A DNA stretch of 64,000 nt from assembly GCF_900102965.1 (NCBI RefSeq), contig NZ_FNGM01000001.1, positions 411,164 to 475,163 on the forward strand. The letters are read 5' to 3'. Origin of the DNA: Paenibacillus jilunlii. GTDB lineage: Bacteria; Bacillota; Bacilli; Paenibacillales; Paenibacillaceae. The notes beneath the pieces were generated by a model. The model did no database searches. It was not told where the DNA came from and worked only from the letters and a program-made list of their open reading frames with translations. Shown here piece by piece: positions 44,103-52,495 of the stretch. Made by a program: the position numbers and the translations under genes. The first letter of the stretch is position 1. Each line of letters begins with the position of its first letter.

Positions 44103-45318
44103 TCCTTCCGGCAGTCCGCCGATGAACGTGCTCATCACCGGCGGACGGGCACCAGTGGCTCTGGAGCTCTCCCGGCTGCTGCGGGCTGCGGGCCACCGGG
44201 TGCATGCCGCAGAAAGCGCCGAATACCATTTGTGCCGCGTTTCTTCGGCTGTTGAACAAAGCTTTCGCGTCCCGGCGCCAAGGCACAACCCGGAAGCTTA
44301 TATTGATCGGCTGGCAGGGCTGGTAGAAGAACTGCACATTGATGTGCTGATTCCGCTGTGCGAGGAGATTTTTTATATATCGGTCGGTCTCGACCGCCTC
44401 CGGGGCTGCCGCGTGCTTTCCGCAGAACGGGAGACGCTGGCCAGACTGCACCACAAGGGCGAGTTCATTGCCTGGGCCCGCGAACTGGGATTAACCGTCC
44501 CCAAGACCCGGCTGCTCAGCAGCCCGGAGGAATGGAGAATCCAGACGGGTGAAGCCGCACATAAAAGGGAGGCTTGGGTGTACAAACCGGCGTATTCCCG
44601 CTTTGCCTCCAAAGTCATTCTGCCCCGAACGATCGCCGGGGGGCAGGAGGGCATAGCTGGCCCGCGCAGTCTTGCAGCTCCGCGCGGCATTTCATCCGCT
44701 GCGCCATGGGTGGCGCAGCAATATATCACAGGTGAGGCCATATGCACTTACAGTGTTGTGCATCAAGGTGAAGTAATTGCACATGCGGCATATGGCAGCA
44801 GATACCGGACCGGCAGGACGGGAGCAAGTGTGTACTTTGAGCATCTGGAGCATCCGGCTGCTTTGGACTGGGTGCAGCGATTCAGCGGGGCTGCCGGCTT
44901 CAGCGGCCAGATCGGCTTTGATTTCATCCAGGTGCAGGGGGGAACACTGTATCCGATTGAGTGTAACCCGCGTGCGACCAGCGGGATTCATCTGTTCGCT
45001 GCAGAGGACGGGCTGGTGCAGGCTCTGCTGAATCCGGAGCAGCTGGTGCAGGCCGGAACTGTCAGCACGCCGCGTTCCGGCAAAAAGTCCATGCTCGCGC
45101 TTCCCATGCTCGCCTGCGCCCTGCGGCCGGGACCGGCAGGACTGGCGGAGTGGGGGAGAGCGCTGCGCCAAGCGGAGGATGTAATCTTCCGCAGGAATGA
45201 TCTGCGTCCTTTCCGCGAGCAGCTTCGGATTGTATATCATGCCTGCCGCTTTGCCAGGCGGAACAAGATTTCAGTTACTGAAGCCTTGACAGAAGACATA
45301 GAATGGAACGGTGAATGA
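44092..45318 (+). CDS. ATP-grasp ligase (carbamoyl-phosphate-synthase/PylC-like)
   Basis: About 408 residues. N-terminal Rossmann-like preATP-grasp domain (MNVLITGGRAPVALELSRLL, from ~11), then an ATP-grasp fold with Lys in WVYKPAYSRF near residue 166, and the Mg2+-binding Glu/Asn in LYPIECNPRATSG near residue 290. The family joins a carboxylate (through acyl-phosphate) to an amine, thiol or other nucleophile. TTG 44092 is supported by GGGAGG eight bases before it and gives an 11-base overlap with the ketosynthase; ATG 44122 has no such site. The substrate is unknown. Confidence 0.88.
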   Translation: MITDPSGSPPMNVLITGGRAPVALELSRLLRAAGHRVHAAESAEYHLCRVSSAVEQSFRVPAPRHNPEAYIDRLAGLVEELHIDVLIPLCEEIFYISVGLDRLRGCRVLSAERETLARLHHKGEFIAWARELGLTVPKTRLLSSPEEWRIQTGEAAHKREAWVYKPAYSRFASKVILPRTIAGGQEGIAGPRSLAAPRGISSAAPWVAQQYITGEAICTYSVVHQGEVIAHAAYGSRYRTGRTGASVYFEHLEHPAALDWVQRFSGAAGFSGQIGFDFIQVQGGTLYPIECNPRATSGIHLFAAEDGLVQALLNPEQLVQAGTVSTPRSGKKSMLALPMLACALRPGPAGLAEWGRALRQAEDVIFRRNDLRPFREQLRIVYHACRFARRNKISVTEALTEDIEWNGE

Positions 45319-46310
45319 TGACTAGAGTGCTTGTAACAGGCGCAACGGGCTTTCTTGGCCGTCATACGGTACGGAGGTTTGCAGAGCGGGGCTGGGAAGT
45401 ATTCGGGCTTGGGCGAAACCGGGAGGCCGGACAGCAGATAGAAAAGGATGGTGCAGTCTTTGTATGTGCAGATTTGCGCCACACGGAAGCTGCGGTCCGC
45501 GCGTGCGCAGGAATGGATTTCGTCTTTCATTGTGCGGCGCTCTCCTCCCCTTGGGGCAAATACAGTGATTTTGTGGCCTGCAATGTGGAAGCCACACGTA
45601 ACATAGCGGAGGGCTGCAAGCGGCACGGGGTCCGGCGGCTAATCCATATCTCCACTCCCAGCCTGTATTCCAGCCGCGGGAGCCGCTTCGGCATCCGGGA
45701 AGCAGACCCGCTCCCGCCGAAACCGGCCAATAGCTATGCTGCAACCAAGCGCATGGCGGAGCGTGTCGTGCAGCAGGCGGCCGGAGAAGGTCTGGCGGTA
45801 TTTATGCTGCGGCCCCGGGCGATCTTCGGGCCTATGGACAATGCCCTGTTCCCCCGGCTTCTTGCGGCCAATGAGGGCAAGGGAGTGCCGCTCCTGGATG
45901 GCGGCGGGGCCATGATTGACGTCACCTGTGTGGAGAATGTCATTGATGCCATGCTGCTCTGCTCCAGTGCCCCGCTGTCAGCAGCCGGGCGTGCCTATAA
46001 CATCACGAACGGCGAGCCCATCATGTTCAGGGAACTGCTTGAGCGGCTGTTTGCCCGGCTGGAGATGCCGCTGCACAGCAGACAGCTTCCCTACCGGACT
46101 GCATACGCTTTTGCAGGACTATTGGAAGGGGTATACAAGATGCTGCCCTTCCTGGGCGAGCCGGTGCTCACCCGGTATTCCGCTTCGGCACTGGGGGTCT
46201 CCCAGACGCTGGATATTTCGCTGGCGCGGGAACAGCTTGGCTACCACCCCCGTGTGACTACAGACGAAGGCCTTCATTCCTTCGCAGAATGGTGGAGAGA
46301 ACACAAATGA
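45315..46310 (+). CDS. NAD(P)-dependent 3beta-HSD/epimerase-like reductase
   Basis: 331 residues, extended short-chain dehydrogenase. Rossmann motif GATGFLGRHT near residue 8, HCAALSSPWG near residue 71, and the active site ISTPSLYSS with YAATKRMAE (Tyr/Lys pair near residues 146-150). GRAYNITNGEPIMFRELLERL is typical of the 3beta-hydroxysteroid dehydrogenase-like group which includes OleD, the reductase of the olefin pathway. It would reduce a beta-keto group made by the upstream ketosynthase; inferred. Start ATG at 45315 (or 45318) overlaps the previous stop. Confidence 0.88.
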   Translation: MMTRVLVTGATGFLGRHTVRRFAERGWEVFGLGRNREAGQQIEKDGAVFVCADLRHTEAAVRACAGMDFVFHCAALSSPWGKYSDFVACNVEATRNIAEGCKRHGVRRLIHISTPSLYSSRGSRFGIREADPLPPKPANSYAATKRMAERVVQQAAGEGLAVFMLRPRAIFGPMDNALFPRLLAANEGKGVPLLDGGGAMIDVTCVENVIDAMLLCSSAPLSAAGRAYNITNGEPIMFRELLERLFARLEMPLHSRQLPYRTAYAFAGLLEGVYKMLPFLGEPVLTRYSASALGVSQTLDISLAREQLGYHPRVTTDEGLHSFAEWWREHK

Positions 46311-47161
46311 TAACTTCAATTCCAGTATCGGTGTCTATCCTGTCAGCAGGCTACTGCCTGCATCCCGAGCTTTTGACGCTGAAGGGGGGGACAATGAGAC
46401 CCGTCGCTTTTCCTGCGGGCTATGCGCTGCTGAGGCACCCGCGTCATGGGCCGATCCTGTTCGATACAGGCTACAGTTCACGTTTCTTCGAGGAAACGGC
46501 GAAGCTTCCGGCTTCCTTGTACCGCCATATTACACCTGTAGTATTCAAAGAGGGAGAAAGTGCCGTGGAGCGGCTCCAGGAAGCCGGCATTGCACCGGAG
46601 GAGATCCGTTATATAGTGCTGTCCCATTTTCATGCTGACCATATCGGCGGTGTCCGGGATTTTCCCCGGGCGCAGTTCATTTATTTGCGGAAGTCATATG
46701 AGGCGGTACACCGTCTTGGCCCCATCAAGGCGCTACGGGCCGGATTTCTTCCGGGACTGCTTCCTGAGGATTTTACTGCACGTTCCTTGCCCGTGGACGA
46801 GTACTCGCCACAGCGCCCGCTGCCCCCCGGATTTCCCTTCACGGAAGCTTATGACCTGCTTGGCGACGGCAGTCTGCTGGCGGTGGAGATGTCCGGCCAT
46901 GCCGCAGGAATGATCGGCTTGTTTGTGTCCGGGGGCGGATACGACTATCTGCTCTGCGCGGATACGGTATGGTCGAGCCGGGCCTTCCGCGAGAACCGCA
47001 GGCCGCATCCGGCAGCCGGTCTCATTATGTCTGACCGCAAGGAATACCGGCATAACTTTGACCGGTTACGGGTGATTCACGAGAACTTCCCCGGCCTGCG
47101 GATTGTGCCCAGCCACTGCCGGGAGGCACTGGCTCTCTGGGGAACAGGCGGTGTCCAATGA
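46307..47161 (+). CDS. metallo-beta-lactamase-fold hydrolase (lactonase-like)
   Basis: About 284 residues. The di-zinc site is seen as HFHADHIGG near residue 108, with VEMSGHAAGMIGLF, CADTVW and VPSHC supplying the other ligands. The layout is that of AHL-lactonase-like enzymes; it could open a lactone or act on a thioester. ATG 46307 overlaps the stop of the reductase gene (ATGA), with GGTGGAGAG upstream. Its end overlaps the next gene by four bases. Confidence 0.88.
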   Translation: MITSIPVSVSILSAGYCLHPELLTLKGGTMRPVAFPAGYALLRHPRHGPILFDTGYSSRFFEETAKLPASLYRHITPVVFKEGESAVERLQEAGIAPEEIRYIVLSHFHADHIGGVRDFPRAQFIYLRKSYEAVHRLGPIKALRAGFLPGLLPEDFTARSLPVDEYSPQRPLPPGFPFTEAYDLLGDGSLLAVEMSGHAAGMIGLFVSGGGYDYLLCADTVWSSRAFRENRRPHPAAGLIMSDRKEYRHNFDRLRVIHENFPGLRIVPSHCREALALWGTGGVQ

Positions 47162-48474
47162 AACGGCTGGCACGGACGCTCCGGTACTACATTCTTACCA
47201 GGTGGGGGCGCCGCTGGAAGGACCGGGCAGCCCTGGAACAATGGCAGGAACGGCGGATACGGCAGCATGTGGAACGAATCCGCCGGTTATCGCCGTTTTA
47301 CCGCGATCTGTGGGCTGATATACCGGCGGAAGAGTGGCGGCGTTTTCCTATTATAGAAAAACAGCTCATGATGGATTATTTCGATACGCTCAATACAGCA
47401 GGGATTACCAAGGACATGGCTTTTGCCGAGGCCTATGAGGCGGAGAACAGCCGTTATTTCAAGCCGACACTGCATGGAATTACTGTAGGCTTATCGTCGG
47501 GAACGTCGGGCAGCCGCGGGATATTTCTGGTCAGTGAAGAGGAGCAGGCGGCCTGGACAGGTACCGTATTGGCGAAGCTGCTGCCCGGAGGGCTGTGGGA
47601 ACGTGCGAAGATCGCTTTTTTCCTCCGGGCGAACAGCAATCTCTATGAGTCTGTCCGGCAAGGGCGCCTGCAGTTTCAATATTTTGATCTGCTGGAGCCG
47701 GTTCCGCAGCTGGTCGCACGGCTGGAGCAGTACGGTCCTGACATCTGGATCGCTCCGCCGTCCATGCTCCGTATGCTCGCCGAAGCCCGGCTGTCGGGAG
47801 GCCTGACGGTTCAGCCGCGCCGGCTGATCTCTGTTGCAGAAGTGCTGGACCCGCTGGACCGGGAGCATATTGAGCAGACCTTCGGTCAGACGGTTCATCA
47901 GGCTTATCAATGTACGGAGGGGTTTCTCGGCTACACCTGTAAATACGGCATGCTGCACCTGAATGAAGATATTGTTCATATTGAAAAAGAGTATCTTGAC
48001 CGTGACTCCAGACGCTTCGTGCCGGTTGTGACGGACTTCTCAAGAAGCGTCCAGCCCATTATCCGCTACCGGCTGAATGACATTCTTACCGAATCGGCTG
48101 CGCCATGTCCCTGCGGCTCTTTGTTAACGGCGATAGAACGGATTGAAGGGCGATGCGATGATATTCTGTATCTGCCCCATTCGGAGAACGGCGGGCTGGT
48201 CACGCTGTTTCCCGATTTCATCACCCGGGCGGTGCTGGCTGCTTCTGCGGAAATCGAGCATTACCGGGTCATTCAGCGCAGTCCGCTGGATCTGGAGATT
48301 TCGTACCGCACACGCAGGGGCAACGCAAAGGATATAGAGTCCTTGTTGACCGGAGAATTCTCGCGTTTGTTCACCCGTTTCAGCTGTATTCCGCCTCAGC
48401 TCCAGTTCACCGATTACAGCTTTACACCTGGAGCTGTAAAGCTGCGCAGGGTTGAAAGGAGCTGGAAGCTGTGA
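47158..48474 (+). CDS. CapK/F390-synthetase-like adenylate-forming enzyme
   Basis: 438 residues. AMP-binding superfamily of the phenylacetyl-CoA ligase/CapK/F390 group: SSGTSGSRGIFLV (phosphate-binding loop) near residue 113, YQCTEGFLGYTC near residue 253, PIIRYRLNDILTESAAPCPCGS (C-x-C motif) near residue 310, then a mini C-terminal domain. It activates a carboxylate as an acyl-adenylate, often for transfer to an amine, thiol or CoA. It overlaps the MBL gene (ATGA) and the downstream gene (GTGA), so it belongs to the operon. Confidence 0.87.
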   Translation: MKRLARTLRYYILTRWGRRWKDRAALEQWQERRIRQHVERIRRLSPFYRDLWADIPAEEWRRFPIIEKQLMMDYFDTLNTAGITKDMAFAEAYEAENSRYFKPTLHGITVGLSSGTSGSRGIFLVSEEEQAAWTGTVLAKLLPGGLWERAKIAFFLRANSNLYESVRQGRLQFQYFDLLEPVPQLVARLEQYGPDIWIAPPSMLRMLAEARLSGGLTVQPRRLISVAEVLDPLDREHIEQTFGQTVHQAYQCTEGFLGYTCKYGMLHLNEDIVHIEKEYLDRDSRRFVPVVTDFSRSVQPIIRYRLNDILTESAAPCPCGSLLTAIERIEGRCDDILYLPHSENGGLVTLFPDFITRAVLAASAEIEHYRVIQRSPLDLEISYRTRRGNAKDIESLLTGEFSRLFTRFSCIPPQLQFTDYSFTPGAVKLRRVERSWKL

Positions 48475-49613
48475 AGGACGGAGTGCTTCTATATGACCGG
48501 CACAGCATCCAGGAGCTGAATTGGCCTGACACGGAATATGGCCGGTATGCGCAGCAATATATTTCAGCAATGCTGGAGCATCCGGCAGAGCATTTTATCG
48601 CCAATGTGCAAACAACCGTAAAGGTGGTGGTCGTTGACGGCCTGCCGGTCCCCATTACCGTAAATGAAGCGGAGTATGCCAATTCCTATGTCTGCTCCCC
48701 GTACACTCATTATGTCAGCTATGCTTCTGAGGAACTGGCTTTGCTGAATAACCGGCTGCTTGAGGGAACTCTGTCCGTTATTTTGCGGGGCATGGGGTTT
48801 CTGCTGAGGGCTGCCCGGTTTAACCGGGTGGTCCAAGTCAACAACTGGCTCCTGTCCACCAATCTCTATCCTCCGGTAAGTCCCGGCCAGCTGCTGAAAG
48901 TGATTGATTTTCTCCGCTCCGAGTATCCCGGTTATACAGTCCTTTTGCGCTCCCTGAGCTGGGAGACTTCCGGTGCTCTCCTGGAGGCTCTGGAGGGATA
49001 TGGCTGCAAATGGGTGCCGAGCCGCCAGATTTATCTGCTGCAGCACCCTACAGGGTCCAAAGCCAAATGGCTGGTCAAACGTGACCGGGCTTTGCTCGAT
49101 AAGCATGGCTACACGGTTGAAGCACCTGGGCAAATCACGGCGGAAGATGTCACCCGCATTGTGGAACTGTACGAACTGCTATATATACATAAATACTCGG
49201 AGTATAACCCGCAGTTCACGGAGGCCTACATCCGTCTGGCGCTGGAGAAGCGGACACTTCATATTTACGGGCTGCGCAAAAACGGCAGGCTTGACGCCGT
49301 GCTCGGCTTCTACAGCCGCGAAGGTGCGATGACAGCGCCGCTGTTCGGCTACGATACCTCATTGTCCCAGCCGCTTGGCCTGTACCGGATGCTGTCAGCC
49401 GTACTGATTGACCTTGCCGGAAGCAGGGGGCAGCTGCTGCATGAGAGCTCCGGGGTAGGGCAGTTCAAGCGCAACCGAGGAGCGGTGGCGGCTACAGAAC
49501 TGTCGGCGGTCTTTGACCAAGGCACATCCAGGCTGAACCGCTGCAGCTGGTCTTTTTTGGGATGGCTGCTCCGGCGGGTCGGTATCCCGTTGATCCAGAA
49601 GTTGAAGCTGTAG
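48471..49613 (+). CDS. GNAT-like acyltransferase, unknown substrate
   Basis: 380 residues. The C-terminal half (about 190-370) has the layout of an acetyltransferase-like fold: VTRIVELYELLYIHKYSEYNPQFTEAYI near residue 225, LRKNGRLDAVLGFYSREGAMTAPLFGYD near 265, and LHESSGVGQFKRNRGA near 322. The N-terminal ~150 residues are unlike known domains to me. The protein resembles FemAB/GNAT-fold members without a signal peptide. GTG start, nine bases after GAAAGGAG, overlapping the preceding stop. It may attach the activated acyl group made by the CapK-like enzyme; inferred. Confidence 0.75.
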   Translation: MKDGVLLYDRHSIQELNWPDTEYGRYAQQYISAMLEHPAEHFIANVQTTVKVVVVDGLPVPITVNEAEYANSYVCSPYTHYVSYASEELALLNNRLLEGTLSVILRGMGFLLRAARFNRVVQVNNWLLSTNLYPPVSPGQLLKVIDFLRSEYPGYTVLLRSLSWETSGALLEALEGYGCKWVPSRQIYLLQHPTGSKAKWLVKRDRALLDKHGYTVEAPGQITAEDVTRIVELYELLYIHKYSEYNPQFTEAYIRLALEKRTLHIYGLRKNGRLDAVLGFYSREGAMTAPLFGYDTSLSQPLGLYRMLSAVLIDLAGSRGQLLHESSGVGQFKRNRGAVAATELSAVFDQGTSRLNRCSWSFLGWLLRRVGIPLIQKLKL

Positions 49614-49669
49614 TACATTTGTTTTAAGCTAATATTTCCGGAGCGTAAAAATATGAAGAAGGTGCAATT

Positions 49670-50536
49670 ATGAACAGCGAAAACGGGCAGAACGCCGGTT
49701 CAATCGCCCTCATCACCGGGACCTCTTCCGGCTTCGGGCTGCTGACCGCATTGGCTCTGGCTCGCAAAGGCTGCCAGGTCGCAGCCACCATGCGTGACAT
49801 AAGCCGCCAAGGGGAACTGCTGCGCCAGGCCGGAGAAGCCGGACTAGCCGAGCGGATACATGTGATAAGTCTTGATGTCACAGACTCGGCGTCCATTCAA
49901 TCGGCTGTTGCGGCCGTTATGGACAAGTTCGGACGAGTGGATGTGCTGGTCAACAATGCCGGTTTTGCTGTAGGCGGCTTTGTGGAAGAAGTGGGCATGG
50001 AGGAATGGCGGCGGCAGATGGATACGAACTTTTTTGGACTGATTGAAGTCACTAAGGCCGTGCTGCCTGTCATGCGGCGTCAGCGGGCGGGCCTGATCGT
50101 CAATGTCAGCAGTGTCAGCGGGTTGACCGGATTTCCCGGCTACGCACCATATGCTGCTTCCAAATACGCCGTGGAGGGCTTCAGCGAGAGTCTGCGCCAG
50201 GAGGTGCTGCCGTTTGGCATCCGGGTCGTGCTGGTGGAGCCCGCGTCCTTCCGTACCCCGATCTGGGGCAAAGGGATGGAGGGGATGCACACCAGCGCCA
50301 ACTCGCCATATCAGGAGCAGCTTGCTCAAGTACTGCGGTATTCCCGGACGAGCGCCGAGACTGCACCCGATCCGGACCGGGTTGCCGGGCTGATTGCCCG
50401 GATCACTGCGATGAAGGCCCCGCGGCTGCGCTATCCTGTCGGCAGAGGCTCACGCCTGCTGGTGATCGGCAAAACACTGCTCCCATGGAAAATTTTTGAA
50501 TCGATTATTGCCAGTTCACTAAAAAAAATGAAATAA
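49670..50536 (+). CDS. short-chain dehydrogenase/reductase
   Basis: 288 residues of the classical SDR family. Cofactor loop TGTSSGFG (residues 16-23), NNAG near residue 99, catalytic Ser in NVSSVSG near 146, and YAASK (Tyr/Lys, near 163). The protein ends in a basic, slightly hydrophobic tail (LLPWKIFESIIASSLKKMK), as in sphinganine or fatty-acyl reductase-type SDRs. It follows the GNAT-like gene by 56 bases and could be the last gene of the biosynthetic operon. Confidence 0.88.
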   Translation: MNSENGQNAGSIALITGTSSGFGLLTALALARKGCQVAATMRDISRQGELLRQAGEAGLAERIHVISLDVTDSASIQSAVAAVMDKFGRVDVLVNNAGFAVGGFVEEVGMEEWRRQMDTNFFGLIEVTKAVLPVMRRQRAGLIVNVSSVSGLTGFPGYAPYAASKYAVEGFSESLRQEVLPFGIRVVLVEPASFRTPIWGKGMEGMHTSANSPYQEQLAQVLRYSRTSAETAPDPDRVAGLIARITAMKAPRLRYPVGRGSRLLVIGKTLLPWKIFESIIASSLKKMK

Positions 50537-50576
50537 TGGAACATAGGATCTGGCTGAATGAATGGAGGTGGGCTTA

Positions 50577-50978
50577 GTGCCGGATACGGTAGGACTGCAT
50601 ATTTGCTTTGATAAGCGCGGCCGGGAGATTGAGGTTCTGGATGTGACACCTGTGGCGCGGGGGAAATACCGTATTGAAGAAACACCGATTTTCAATCCGT
50701 GCATTGCCCTTGGGGATATTATTAGAGTCGAGGAAAAGCAGGGAATAGCGTATTATGTGGAAACGGTGCAGAAATCGGGTTATGTCAGATATGCCTGGCT
50801 GCTCAGCAAAGAGGCCGCAGTTTCGCGGGAAATTCATGAATTCAAGCAGCGGATAACGGGGCATAAGGGCAGGTGGGAGCAGATCTTCGGCGGGCTGCTG
50901 GTGATCCACCTTTCCAGGCACTCCGGGGTTGACGTAGAAGCCGAAATGGCGCTGATTCTGAAACGTTTTGAAATTTAA
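50577..50978 (+). CDS. DUF4265-like protein
   Basis: About 133 residues. The N-terminal half, from EVLDVTPVARGKYRIEETPIF to NPCIALGDIIRVEEKQGIAYY (core GDxIxVE), has the DUF4265 look (a small beta-barrel plus helices). No catalytic motif. I choose GTG 50577 with GGAGGTGGG seven bases upstream over ATG 50562. Lies 40 bases after the SDR gene and 30 bases before lepB, so possibly co-transcribed with either. Confidence 0.72.
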   Translation: MPDTVGLHICFDKRGREIEVLDVTPVARGKYRIEETPIFNPCIALGDIIRVEEKQGIAYYVETVQKSGYVRYAWLLSKEAAVSREIHEFKQRITGHKGRWEQIFGGLLVIHLSRHSGVDVEAEMALILKRFEI

Positions 50979-51007
50979 TCCAAGATGGACCGAGAGGTGG
51001 CAGTGAA

Positions 51008-51505
51008 ATGAAAAAATTTCTGAAGCAGTGGGTGCCGAGCATAGCTATCGGTATTATTTTGTCTTTGTTTATCCGTACATATGTGGCTGAAGCCATGCGG
51101 GTCCCAACCGGCTCCATGATTCCGACAATCCAAATCAACGACCGGCTGGTTGTGGAGAAAATGCTCTGGCTGACCTCGCTGAAGCATGGCGATATCGTAG
51201 TGTTCAATCCGCCGGTGCCTGGCGATGAGCAGAAGAAATATGTCAAACGCCTCATGGGGCTGCCGGGAGATACCCTGGAGATAAAGGACGGGGCCTTGTA
51301 TAGAAATGGCGAACAGGTCGATGAGCCGTACCTCCAGGAGAAGATGAACTACACGTTCGGGCCGGTCACGGTCCCCGCAGACCATTACTTTTTTCTGGGT
51401 GATAACCGCAACACAAGCTTTGACGCCCATCTATGGAACACTCCATTTGTAGCCAAGGATAAGCTCATCGGCAAAGTTCTGATGGATGTCAATGATCTGT
51501 TCTAA
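51008..51505 (+). CDS. lepB: signal peptidase I
   Basis: 165-residue type I signal peptidase of the Gram-positive (SipS-like) size. One N-terminal transmembrane anchor (residues 9-25) precedes the catalytic domain. Box B has Ser36 in RVPTGSMIPT, box D has Lys80 in YVKRLMGLPGD, and box E is GDNRNTSFDAH. It cleaves Sec/Tat signal peptides on the outer face of the membrane. ATG behind GAGAGGTGG. Its stop overlaps the stop of the convergent Dabb gene. Confidence 0.95.
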   Translation: MKKFLKQWVPSIAIGIILSLFIRTYVAEAMRVPTGSMIPTIQINDRLVVEKMLWLTSLKHGDIVVFNPPVPGDEQKKYVKRLMGLPGDTLEIKDGALYRNGEQVDEPYLQEKMNYTFGPVTVPADHYFFLGDNRNTSFDAHLWNTPFVAKDKLIGKVLMDVNDLF

Positions 51506-51804
51506 AAAATAGGGTAATCCACAACTACGACATTCTCAATAATCCCCTCAAGCAACCCCACAAAATGTTGATGTGCCGGATGGGGTCCATACTTGCGCAG
51601 GGCTTCCTGATCGCTGAAGGTCACGCGAAGCCCCAGCGTATATCCATGGATGTTCTCCGTTTCCTCCGTCTCGTTCACACCTGCCGTAAGCCCGACAATC
51701 CCCGGAATGGAATCCTTCAGCGCCAGAAGCGTCTGCACCAGCTGCTCTCCGGTGCCGGGCTTATATTGCTCATTAAATCTAAAAACAACAAGATGCTCAT
51801 ACAT
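51502..51804 (-). CDS. Dabb (stress-responsive alpha/beta barrel) family protein
   Basis: 100 residues, ferredoxin-like dimeric alpha/beta barrel (Dabb, PF07876). Marks: MYEHLVVFRFNE at the N-terminus, LALKDSIPGIVGLTAGVN near residue 28, YTLGLRVTFSDQEALRKYGPHPAHQHF (core YxxHPxHxxF) near 65. Members include stress proteins and small cyclases; function here is unknown. ATG 51804 behind GGGAGG. Convergent with lepB, the two stop codons overlapping within TCTAAA. Confidence 0.92.
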   Translation of the reverse strand: MYEHLVVFRFNEQYKPGTGEQLVQTLLALKDSIPGIVGLTAGVNETEETENIHGYTLGLRVTFSDQEALRKYGPHPAHQHFVGLLEGIIENVVVVDYPIF

Positions 51805-51901
51805 TGTTTGGTATCCTCCCGGTTTTTTTATATAGATTATAGCGACATAACCTGCTCAAGTATACTGCTCCATCATTCCGATTCGTGAAAGGAATCATCC
51901 T

Positions 51902-52366
51902 ATGCAGGACCAATTACCTGTATCCAGAATTAAGACTCCCCTCAGCTTACGCACTATGCTGTCGTTTGTTTTTCTTATTGCAATGCAATCCTGGATGCTG
52001 AACACAGCTTCCCACAATCGGTTTCGGTCTTATTCTACAGCGGATTATTTAATGATAGGCTGGCTGGTATTATGCGGGCTCCTTTTAGTGTATTTAATCG
52101 TGAATGCGCTGCGGCCGCCAGCGGAAATCAAGTGGGGGGCCGGTTCACTGCAAATCCGTGGCAAAACCATCGCCGCCCAGAGCATCCAATCGATCCAAAT
52201 CGACGGACCCGTTGTGGGCATTAAGCCTATAGGCAAAAGAATTGTCCCGGTCCGCCTGAGCTTCCGTTTTATCGGTGACCGTGAGCAGGCGATGAAAGAG
52301 CTGATCCGCTGGGCAGAAGAAAATAGAGTCAAGCTGACCTACAAAAGATTTGTGAAATGGATGTAG
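51902..52366 (+). CDS. hypothetical membrane protein with PH-like domain
   Basis: 154 residues. Two transmembrane helices (about 18-34 and 50-68) followed by a ~80-residue beta-rich cytosolic part (EIKWGAGSLQIRGKTIAAQSIQSIQIDG, then RLSFRFIGDREQAMKEL) that looks like the bacterial PH/YdbS-type fold. ATG behind AAAGGA. Single gene; no function assigned. Confidence 0.72.
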   Translation: MQDQLPVSRIKTPLSLRTMLSFVFLIAMQSWMLNTASHNRFRSYSTADYLMIGWLVLCGLLLVYLIVNALRPPAEIKWGAGSLQIRGKTIAAQSIQSIQIDGPVVGIKPIGKRIVPVRLSFRFIGDREQAMKELIRWAEENRVKLTYKRFVKWM

Positions 52367-52495
52367 AAGAGGCTTAAGTCGGGGATTCAATATACCTAGT
52401 CCGGGCCCCGGAACGTGACTTTAACCATATTGTGGCTCTTGAGGATTTTAGGCTATGATCAAATTAAGCTTATACATAAAAAGGGGTGCTGAGAC

